A program made the position numbers and the translations under genes. A stretch of DNA of 64,000 bases, taken from JABDBE01 sp049585795 (GTDB lineage Bacteria > Acidobacteriota > Terriglobia > Terriglobales > Acidobacteriaceae). The stretch spans positions 1 through 64,000 of the forward strand of contig JBAVAQ010000046.1 in assembly GCA_049585795.1 (NCBI GenBank), written 5' to 3'. Shown here piece by piece: positions 57,021 to 64,000 of the stretch. Below the pieces are notes generated by a model. The model saw only the letters and a list, made by a program, of their open reading frames with translations, made no database searches and had not been told where the DNA came from. Position 1 is the stretch's first letter, and each line of letters opens with the position of its first letter.

Positions 57021-59285
57021 TCAGCAATCTGGAGGTTTGGACTCACCTTTCGGAGGTTCGTCTCGGTGCATTTCATCAAGCAATTTCGCCAGCACCTCTG
57101 CCCGCTGGTCCCCATTCAATTCCCGGCGCAACTCTTCCAGGGCCAGCGCGACAATGTGATAGTGGTGAGCACCGCAGTACTTGGGATCGGTGGTAATGTC
57201 GAGCCACACCTGATGCATGAGTTCGAGATCCTGTGGACGCATCCGCGGCGCGTGCGGCCCAAGTGGATATTCACGAACTTTTCCATTGGGCTCATGGATT
57301 TCCAAGATCAGTCGCGGTCTGGGTTCGGGCAAACGCTCCCAAGCGTCGCCCGTGAGTTTTGCCTGCTCGTCGGTGGTCAGCTTGTTGGAAAGCCCGCAGA
57401 CAATCCGGCTCGAGTCCAGACGTTGCGCGGTTACGACGATCCCCTCAAAGACATCGGTCGCGGGAACTACGAGCAGCGAAACCGGTTTTCCATCTTTTTC
57501 GGCAACCGCGACAGCGGCGGTGAAGAGTTCCTGCTCGTAATGATCGAACACTTGTGAGGCCTCAACGTCCGCGCTGCCACTGAAAGAATGTTCGCGATGG
57601 TAGAGCCGCGCCGTCATCACGACCACATCCTGACGATTGGTGTCGGTGGTGCGGAGAATATCGCGGAGGTAGTAGAGATTTCTGGGGTCGCGGACGGCAA
57701 CCAGGATATTTCCCGGCCTCACTCCAAGCGCTCCGGATCCGAGTTCCTGGTTACCGTAGACCCGAAACTGATCTAGATTCTCCGGCTTGCCGTGCCGCTC
57801 TTTCGCGACGTGATGTTCGGAATAGGCAAAAAGCACGAAGAAGACGGCGCTGAATATAACTCCAGCGATCGTGGCCTCGGACTTGGTAAACAGATTCACT
57901 AACGCGGTCGTTAGCAGTACGGCAGAGATGGCGAGCAGGCCCAGCGGCACTTCCGTGTTACCGATATGGAAATTGCCCGGCACCTTCCATTGTCGATTCT
58001 CCGGCTCGGTGAAGCGCAACACCAGGACTGCCAGGGACTTCAGGGCAAAGCTCCAGATCACGCCGAAGGCATACAGTCCCGCGAGGACATAAACATTGCC
58101 CCGGCTGAGAATGATGGTCAGGAGCTGCAGCCCCACAATCAAATTGATGATGCGATAGCTGGTGCCAAATCTTCTTTGCGGTTTCTGGAACCAGGCGGTG
58201 AGCACACCGTCTTCGGCCACGCGGTTTAACACGCCATTTGCGCCTACGATCGAGGTATTTTGCGCTCCAGCCAGAATGAGCACCCCGACCAGGACGACGA
58301 AAGCGTGGAAAATCAGTTTCAGCACGGTGGGACCAACCAGGTACATCGCGATGCCGCCGATGAGGTTGGCGAAGTAGTCGTGCCGCACGCCGTCAGGAAT
58401 AATCATGACGGCGTAGAACGAGACCAGCGAGGTGAACAGCAGGCTGTAGATGAAGATGACCAGACCGGTCTTTTCGAGGTTCTTTAGCTTGGGGTGCTCG
58501 ATCTCGCGGTTCACCTGAGCCAGAGTTTCCTCGCCGCTCATAGCCAGGACCGAGTGTCCAAATCCGACGAAAAGGATGATCCACGTCAGATGGCTGATCC
58601 AGGTTCCGTAGAGCCAGCCCAGGGATTCTTTGTTGAGCTTGACTACTCCGGGATGCAAGGGGCTGGGCGGCAAATGAATCGGTGCGCTGAAAATGGTGAT
58701 GGTGCACCACACGATCAAGATCACAACCATCACGGTAGTGACAATCATGATCTGCAGCGCTTTCTCGCTCGATTCGTGCATGCCCTGGATGTTTTTCCAC
58801 CAGAAATACAGCACAATCAGGACGGCGCACCCGGCGGAAAAATGGTCTTCCGAAAAAACCAACGGGTGGTGGGCGTAGCGGCCAATATCCTCGATAAAAC
58901 CCGCAAGATACTGCCCCGCCGATACGGCGCTGATGGGCCCGGTAAGCACGTAGTCGAAAAGCAACGCGGACACCGAGAACTTGGCCAGCGTGCCGCCCAT
59001 GGCCTCCTTCACTACGCGGTATACGCCGCCCCGAACAAACATGCTGCTGGACTCGATATAGAGAGCGCGCACGCAGTAGCTGAACAACATCACCGCGAGA
59101 ATGAACCAGGGGGCGCTTTTGCCGATGACTTTCTCGGCATCGCCGCCAGCGTAATAAGCCGAAGAAGCCAGGTCCGCAAGAACGATGGCGGCTGCCCGCC
59201 AGAAAGAGATGAAGGTCAGCATCACCGTGGTGGCAACGAATACCTTTACCGCGGGACGCCGGACGTTTGGGACGGATGAGGACAT
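57021..59285 (-). CDS. APC permease with C-terminal cytoplasmic domain
   Basis: 754 residues. About residues 15-490 form 12-13 membrane helices of an APC-superfamily transporter (LTFISFWRAAAIVLADLASS, MFVRGGVYRVVKEAMGGTLAK, GHSVLAMSGEETLAQVNRE). About 495-740 are soluble and contain a USP-like alpha/beta segment: ILVAVRDPRNLYYLRDILRT and VVVMTARLYHREHS, then VSLLVVPATDVFEGIVV. Similar proteins in bacteria have an uncertain substrate; a regulatory role of the tail is possible. The GNQELGSG linker joins the two parts. It is transcribed toward gltX. Confidence 0.82.
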   Translation of the reverse strand: MSSSVPNVRRPAVKVFVATTVMLTFISFWRAAAIVLADLASSAYYAGGDAEKVIGKSAPWFILAVMLFSYCVRALYIESSSMFVRGGVYRVVKEAMGGTLAKFSVSALLFDYVLTGPISAVSAGQYLAGFIEDIGRYAHHPLVFSEDHFSAGCAVLIVLYFWWKNIQGMHESSEKALQIMIVTTVMVVILIVWCTITIFSAPIHLPPSPLHPGVVKLNKESLGWLYGTWISHLTWIILFVGFGHSVLAMSGEETLAQVNREIEHPKLKNLEKTGLVIFIYSLLFTSLVSFYAVMIIPDGVRHDYFANLIGGIAMYLVGPTVLKLIFHAFVVLVGVLILAGAQNTSIVGANGVLNRVAEDGVLTAWFQKPQRRFGTSYRIINLIVGLQLLTIILSRGNVYVLAGLYAFGVIWSFALKSLAVLVLRFTEPENRQWKVPGNFHIGNTEVPLGLLAISAVLLTTALVNLFTKSEATIAGVIFSAVFFVLFAYSEHHVAKERHGKPENLDQFRVYGNQELGSGALGVRPGNILVAVRDPRNLYYLRDILRTTDTNRQDVVVMTARLYHREHSFSGSADVEASQVFDHYEQELFTAAVAVAEKDGKPVSLLVVPATDVFEGIVVTAQRLDSSRIVCGLSNKLTTDEQAKLTGDAWERLPEPRPRLILEIHEPNGKVREYPLGPHAPRMRPQDLELMHQVWLDITTDPKYCGAHHYHIVALALEELRRELNGDQRAEVLAKLLDEMHRDEPPKGESKPPDC

Positions 59286-59399
59286 TAATAAGAATGCCGG
59301 AAATGTAAGTCTACGAATTTAGCACAATAGGGGAGCGGAATCTGGGACCGGGGAGGAAACTTCCGTTTGCGACTTGCGTGACGGGAGCTAACGTCCAGA

Positions 59400-60668
59400 T
59401 TAGCGAGACGACGGGCTCTCCGATTTCGATGCTTTGGGCGCCATATAAGTTCTGGTGATGCGGTCATGCCAGCAGAGGCGATCCTCGTCGAGAAAGCACC
59501 ACGCATAGCCTAGCGCCAGCGACATGCCCGATAGCGCAGAAGCAACTACGCGCCAACGGCGGATTCTCTTTGGAACCTTGGCGCCGTCAAACCGGCTTAG
59601 TCGGAGATGCGCCAGCTTCAGTCCGGGAGTTGTTCCCGTATAAACGATGAGAAAGTATTGATAGGTGATCCAGAACACAGCGATCAGACTCACGGAAATA
59701 CCGGCTGCCTGTTGCAGCGATGGGATGATTGCGGTGATCCTGAAAAAAATGGACGCGAACGCCATGAATGCCGCGATTACGACGAGGCAATCGATGGCGC
59801 CTGCCAAGACGCGCTTGGACATCGGAGCGGCTTGCAGTGGTAATTCGAAACCAGGACGCCGTTCTTGCGCCGGTTCTTCGACCGGCTCAATCAGTATCCC
59901 GCCAAGTGCCGGTGGCGGAAGCACAAACTCCGGAACTTCGAGGATGCGCGGGTGGTCGAAGACGGGCTCGGCAAGCTCGTCGAAAACTGGCGGAGGACCC
60001 GCAGATCGGGGAAACTCAAGAATCCTTGCCCCGGTTTCCGGCGCGGTCGAAGGGTCCGTCTCAGCGATCCTGAGCGGGATCGACTCTTCTTCTTGAGCGC
60101 CGAGAGCATTCTGCATGGCAACTGCCAGGCGGTTCGTAGCTTGGTAAGCGGCGGTGTCAGCAGACCGTGACGGTTCGGGAGGGTCGAACTTTAGCTGCAA
60201 TGAAGGATAACGAGGCACGCGCGGACGCCTTCGCGCCCGGTAATTGTTTACCCGAGCCGCCACTTCGTTGCGCCAAGAACCAGAATCCTGCGGTTCCAAC
60301 AGCTCCGCCTGAAGCGTAGAAGACGACGCGGTCTCCAGACCCATTTCCGTGCTAGCCACACCACCATCAACGCCAGCAGCGCTCGACTTGTCCAGTTCCC
60401 GTCCCGGTTCATTTTCGCTACCCTCAGCCTGTGGCAAAGCTCCAGCTTTCAAGTTCGCCGACGATTCTTGCGCAGCATCGACTACAAAGCGCGGAGACGC
60501 AGACTTTTCTTCGACGCTGGCGGCAAAGCGCTGTTCGCTGGCATCGTACGCTTCAGGGTCCACCAGTCGAACCGAGGGAGGCAGCCTCAGGCTGGAGTCG
60601 ACATCGGGTTCGAATCTGGATTTCATGCGTGGAGGTCTCGAACTGGAAGGACTTCCGGGCGCAACCAT
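59400..60668 (-). CDS. RDD-family membrane protein with long disordered N-terminus
   Basis: 422 residues. The first ~270 are Pro/Ser/Glu-rich and probably disordered (AVDSSLRLPPSVRLVD-like start, many EPxxP turns, FDHPRILEVPEFVLPPPALG). The C-terminal ~150 residues are an RDD domain with membrane helices: KRVLAGAIDCLVVIAAFMAF, GISVSLIAVFWITYQYFLIV and the RDD-typical GTTPGLKLAHLRLSRFDG and RLCWHDRITRTYM. Function of RDD proteins is mostly unknown (some are Na+/H+ exchangers). It is divergent from lptD. Confidence 0.82.
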   Translation of the reverse strand: MVAPGSPSSSRPPRMKSRFEPDVDSSLRLPPSVRLVDPEAYDASEQRFAASVEEKSASPRFVVDAAQESSANLKAGALPQAEGSENEPGRELDKSSAAGVDGGVASTEMGLETASSSTLQAELLEPQDSGSWRNEVAARVNNYRARRRPRVPRYPSLQLKFDPPEPSRSADTAAYQATNRLAVAMQNALGAQEEESIPLRIAETDPSTAPETGARILEFPRSAGPPPVFDELAEPVFDHPRILEVPEFVLPPPALGGILIEPVEEPAQERRPGFELPLQAAPMSKRVLAGAIDCLVVIAAFMAFASIFFRITAIIPSLQQAAGISVSLIAVFWITYQYFLIVYTGTTPGLKLAHLRLSRFDGAKVPKRIRRWRVVASALSGMSLALGYAWCFLDEDRLCWHDRITRTYMAPKASKSESPSSR

Positions 60669-60865
60669 GGATAGCGACGCGGCGTGGGCTGCAGACGGAC
60701 CAGTATTCCCATACTAACCAGCACGAAGAACAAGCAGAGCGAAGTCAGAGCGTTCAAATTAGTCGATGATATCGGAATGGCAACTTTGCCTCTCGGGCCA
60801 GCGCCGTGCTAACTTCACGATACCCCAGCGTGAACATCACACTCGGGGAGTTCGTGCGCTTTCCG

Positions 60866-63349
60866 ATGACTTCCCGCACACGATTCCTTATCACGGCGGC
60901 GTTCGTTTGTCATCTGCTACTCGCACCCCCGCTAGTTACCAGCCAGTTGCGTTCCCCAGCAAGGGCCTCCAATGGAGCTGAAGACCTGCCGAATACGCCC
61001 TCGACGTCGAGAGAGGAAGAAGTAACCATAAGCGCCATTTCGCAGGAGAAAATCGGACCCATCTACAAGTTGCACGGGAAAGCTGAGATTCACTACGGCG
61101 TCTACATCCTTCATGGCGATGAAGTCACCTACAATGCGGATACGGGCGACTCCACCGCCGATGGCCACGTCGTCCTGGAGGGTGGACCCAACGACGAACA
61201 TATCGAGGCCAGCCACGGAACTTATAACGTGCGGGCGGAAAGCGGGCGATTCGAAAACGTGACCGGCAGCATCGGCGTTCGGATGCGCGGAAACCGGCTC
61301 ATGCTGACGTCCTCAAACCCCTTTTTTTTCACGGGGAAGGTCGTCGAGAAGACCGGCCCGGATCATTACATGGTCTACGACGGCACGGTCACGACTTGTG
61401 AGTTGCCCCATCCAAGATGGCAATTCAACGCCAACAAAGTTGTGGTCAATGTCGGGGGCACGGCCAAGATATACCACAGCCTGTTTGGCATAAAAGGCAT
61501 TCCGGTACTGTACTTTCCGTTCGCGACTCTTCCTGCGGAACGAATCCCGCGTCAGTCCGGATTCCTCATTCCCAATATTGGGACATCCTCCATAAAAGGA
61601 ACCATCCTCGGCGAATCGCTGTTCTGGGCCATCAATCGAAGCATGGACGCGCATATCGGGGCGGAGTATTTCTCGGCTCGGGGATGGGCTCCACAAGCGG
61701 AGTTTCGGGCGCAGCCCAGCAGCACGTCTTTTCTTGATCTGAATTACTACGAGGTGCTCGACCGTGGCATTGGGAATCCAACGGTGAATCAAGGCGGTGA
61801 AGAAGTGCGTCTGAATGGCGAAGGCGAGTTTGGCCACAATTTTCGCGGAGTCGCCAACATCGATTACCTCAGTTCCTACGTTTTTCGTTTGGCTTTTAAT
61901 GATGTCTTCGCGCAGGCAGTCGACTCCGAAGTAAAGTCCAAGGCGTTTCTCTCCAACACAACCGACGGATTTTTCTACAACGCCTCCATGCAGCGTTATC
62001 AGGATTTCGAGAGCACGACTGCCGGGGATGTCGTTACCATCCTTCACGCCCCTAGCTTTGAAGTGTCCAGCGTGGATCGCCAACTCGGACCTTCGCCTTT
62101 CTACTGGTCGTATGAGGCTGCGGCCGAGGGGCTTTCGCGCAGTGAACCCGGCTTCAGCACTGCTGCCCTGGTCGGACGCTTCGATCTGGAGCCCAGCGTG
62201 GCGTTGCCGCTAAAGCTTGGCGGATGGTCGTTCCGTCCGGAATTTTCGCTCCGCGACACCGAGTATACCCAGCAACTTGGAACCTCTAGCAGCGGGGCCA
62301 GAGTGGCGGAGTCTGATCCTACCAATCGGTGGGCAGTCGAAGGCTCAGTGGAAGTGCGGCCACCCGCTCTGAGCCGCATCTTTGATCGCGAGTTCATGGG
62401 ACGCAAGTGGAAACATGTGGTTGAACCCCGCGTGGCTTACAGCTATGTGACAGGGGTCAACAATTTCGCGAACATTCTGCGTTTTGACGAACGCGATATT
62501 CTCGCCAATACGAATGAAGTGGAATATGGGGTGGTGAATCGCCTTTACGCCAAGCGCGTGTCAAGCCAAGCGGAAGATTGCAAGAAGCCTGCAATGCCCG
62601 CGCTGTTTATCGGGGGCGCGCCTGTTCCCAACCGTATCCCGTGGGAGCGGCCGGGCGAAACCGCCGAGGCGCCCTGCAAGACCGAGCCGCAAGTGCGCGA
62701 GATCGTAACTTGGGAGCTTGCCCAGAAATACTTCATCAATCAGACCTTTGGCGGCGCCCTAGTCACTGGGCAGAGCAACATCTTTACCAGCACCGCGGAC
62801 CTGACCGGCACTACATTCTTGACCACGCCTCGTCATCTTTCACCGCTCATCTCCCGGCTGCGTGTTCAGGCTAGCGACCGGACTGATATCGAGTGGGACG
62901 TGGACTACGATTTTGTGCGCGGCGGCCTGAATGCCAGTACGATTTTCGCAAATTACCGCGTCGGTCCATTCACCGTGGGGGGCGGCGATGCCTACCTGCA
63001 AGAGCCGGGTGAATGTGCCGTCAGCACTTGCATGTTCAACACGACCACGGATCCGAATATTCTTTTCTGGCCGGAGCTCTTCAATCAGTTCCGGCTTTTG
63101 CTGGGTTACGGACACACCGGCAAACAGGGTTTCAGCGTTGCGACCAATGTTGGATTCGATGCGAAGTTAGGATTTGTCCAGTACGCGGCCGCCCAGGCCA
63201 CGTATAACTGGGATTGCTGTGGAATAAGCCTGGAATTTCGGCGCTTCGCCCTGGGCGAAGTGCGAAATGAGAACCAGTATCGCTTCACGTTCGCTCTGGC
63301 AAACCTCGGCGCGCTTGGCAATCTCAGACGCACGGAAAGACTGTTCTAG
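60866..63349 (+). CDS. lptD: LPS-assembly protein LptD (OstA-like)
   Basis: About 827 residues. A signal peptide (RFLITAAFVCHLLLAPPLVTS) precedes an OstA/LptA-like beta-jellyroll (residues ~60-200: YILHGDEVTYNADTGDSTAD, GRFENVTGSIGVRMRGNRLM) and a long beta-barrel (FPFATLPAERIPRQSGFLIP, ending in a Phe, as outer-membrane barrels do: RRTERLF). LptD inserts LPS into the outer leaflet. The frame is open up to 60806, but MTSRTRFL at 60866 gives a proper signal peptide. Cys pairs (CELPHP, EDCKKP, CAVSTC, WDCC) could make the disulfides LptD needs. LptE is not in view. Confidence 0.88.
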   Translation: MTSRTRFLITAAFVCHLLLAPPLVTSQLRSPARASNGAEDLPNTPSTSREEEVTISAISQEKIGPIYKLHGKAEIHYGVYILHGDEVTYNADTGDSTADGHVVLEGGPNDEHIEASHGTYNVRAESGRFENVTGSIGVRMRGNRLMLTSSNPFFFTGKVVEKTGPDHYMVYDGTVTTCELPHPRWQFNANKVVVNVGGTAKIYHSLFGIKGIPVLYFPFATLPAERIPRQSGFLIPNIGTSSIKGTILGESLFWAINRSMDAHIGAEYFSARGWAPQAEFRAQPSSTSFLDLNYYEVLDRGIGNPTVNQGGEEVRLNGEGEFGHNFRGVANIDYLSSYVFRLAFNDVFAQAVDSEVKSKAFLSNTTDGFFYNASMQRYQDFESTTAGDVVTILHAPSFEVSSVDRQLGPSPFYWSYEAAAEGLSRSEPGFSTAALVGRFDLEPSVALPLKLGGWSFRPEFSLRDTEYTQQLGTSSSGARVAESDPTNRWAVEGSVEVRPPALSRIFDREFMGRKWKHVVEPRVAYSYVTGVNNFANILRFDERDILANTNEVEYGVVNRLYAKRVSSQAEDCKKPAMPALFIGGAPVPNRIPWERPGETAEAPCKTEPQVREIVTWELAQKYFINQTFGGALVTGQSNIFTSTADLTGTTFLTTPRHLSPLISRLRVQASDRTDIEWDVDYDFVRGGLNASTIFANYRVGPFTVGGGDAYLQEPGECAVSTCMFNTTTDPNILFWPELFNQFRLLLGYGHTGKQGFSVATNVGFDAKLGFVQYAAAQATYNWDCCGISLEFRRFALGEVRNENQYRFTFALANLGALGNLRRTERLF

Positions 63350-63470
63350 CTCGCTGGACGTGAAGCGATCACGGCTGTTCCCGATTGTATGGACCACCCT
63401 CGTGAAAATTGTGGACGCTACAGGTCGCGGCGCTGCTAACCAAAAGATCGCGGAGCCGGCTTTCCCAGAG

Positions 63471-64000
63471 ATGCGCATGGGATCTTCGTCGGCGACTGAG
63501 CTGATTTTGCTTGCTCTGATCACGGCCGTAGCAGCTTGCCTTCGCTTGCATTCGCTAGCCGTGAAATCTTTTTGGTTTGACGAGGGAGTAAGCGTCGCCA
63601 TCGCCCGCCTGGATTGGTATAACTTTGCCCGCATCCTATCGCGGCGCGAAGCCAACATGTCTTTGTACTACTTTCTCCTTCATTTCTGGCTGCATCTTGG
63701 GGGAAGCGAGTTTTTCGTTCGGTCGCTTTCGGTTCTTTTTGCCATCGCCTCGATCCCAGTCATTTACCTCTTGGGACGCCGTCTCTTTGACTCGCGAGTT
63801 GGACTGGTTGCAGCGGCATTGCTCGCGGTCAACGCTTATCACGTCCAATATTCGCAGGACGCACGCAGCTATTCGCTGATGGTGCTCCTGTGTCTGCTTT
63901 CGAGTCTGTATTTCTTGAAGTGCCTGAACCAGCCGTCTCGGCGCAATCGCGTTGCCTATGTCATCTGCAGCACGCTAGCGGTCTATGCTCAATTCTTTTC
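63471..64000 (+). CDS. GT39/ArnT-like glycosyltransferase, 3'-truncated
   Basis: The first 176 residues of a polytopic membrane protein cut by the window end. After a short leader, TELILLALITAVAACLRLHS forms TM1, followed by the first periplasmic loop with KSFWFDEGVSVAIARLDWYN; the FDEG motif with acidic residues matches the catalytic loop of GT39/PMT_2 (ArnT-like) enzymes using polyprenyl-phosphate sugars. Further helices: FVRSLSVLFAIASIPVIYLL and RVGLVAAALLAVNAYHVQYS. Start choice is uncertain (ATG at 63471 or 63477, GTG at 63402). The gene is downstream of lptD, so a role in envelope glycan modification is plausible. Confidence 0.8.
   Translation, partial: MRMGSSSATELILLALITAVAACLRLHSLAVKSFWFDEGVSVAIARLDWYNFARILSRREANMSLYYFLLHFWLHLGGSEFFVRSLSVLFAIASIPVIYLLGRRLFDSRVGLVAAALLAVNAYHVQYSQDARSYSLMVLLCLLSSLYFLKCLNQPSRRNRVAYVICSTLAVYAQFF

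Noticed and set aside
55966..57159. A 397-codon open frame antisense to gltX
   Set aside because: No recognisable domain; the gltX signatures lie on the minus strand.

Overview
The window looks like chromosomal DNA of a GC-rich, Gram-negative soil-type bacterium. An LptD-type outer-membrane assembly protein shows a two-membrane envelope. The mix of a TIGR03118-type exported protein, many dispersed palindromic repeats, a separate-gene F420 pathway and paralogous APC permeases suggests an Acidobacteriota (Terriglobia-like) member. That placement is inference; there is no rRNA here to test it. I see no phage, IS, plasmid or CRISPR. Mobility shows only as small dispersed palindromes and two PIN-type toxin-antitoxin pairs.

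Layout. 1-12.6 kb: an unrecognised ORF, a TPR-GAF protein with a dead GGDEF domain, an amino-acid permease, a VapBC-like pair with a 21-bp-spaced operator candidate, a kynureninase-like PLP enzyme, a MarR-GNAT fusion, a GIDE-like/LemA pair, a glutamine-amidotransferase-like protein, a methyltransferase, a Ddn-like deazaflavin oxidoreductase and an exported protein with a structured leader. 12.8-15.2 kb: an FAH-family hydrolase and a homocitrate/isopropylmalate-synthase-like enzyme. 15.2-26.2 kb: ten tightly packed minus-strand genes. In transcription order these are Mo-hydroxylase FAD subunit, 2Fe-2S subunit, CoxG, Mo-subunit, ketopantoate-reductase-like, M24, M20, M24-like, a second ketopantoate-reductase-like, and an F420/LLM-class oxidoreductase. 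I read this as one catabolic operon of unknown substrate. 26.4-34.4 kb: a divergent plus-strand run with the whole late F420 pathway (cofG, cofD, cofC, cofE, cofH) plus npdG, then an OpuC-type osmoprotectant ABC transporter. F420 made here could feed the LLM oxidoreductase and the Ddn-like protein next door.

34.6-48.4 kb: a second PIN toxin-antitoxin pair whose promoter, operator and probably leaderless start overlap, then priA, a TIGR03118 protein, a membrane-protein/XRE pair, a DinB-like protein, an orphan radical SAM enzyme, an ACT protein, adenosine deaminase, another APC permease, a 53-codon very basic protein and a PcrA/UvrD helicase carrying repeat elements in frame. 48.4-48.7 kb is the largest non-coding gap. 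It holds a tRNA-like gene with an odd anticodon arm, followed by a strong promoter, a predicted ~64-nt RNA and a terminator-like hairpin. The first 14 nt of that RNA are exactly complementary to the tRNA-like anticodon arm. 49-64 kb is mostly housekeeping: DUF971, hydrolase, rpmB, FKBP, RidA, Rel/SpoT, TIGR01777 epimerase, gltX, a large APC permease with a soluble tail, an RDD protein, lptD and a truncated GT39-like glycosyltransferase.

The observations I rate highest are the ten-gene Mo-hydroxylase/peptidase-fold operon beside the F420 genes, the small RNA antisense to a neighbouring tRNA-like anticodon arm, and the repeat family with compensatory changes that has entered a helicase gene in frame.
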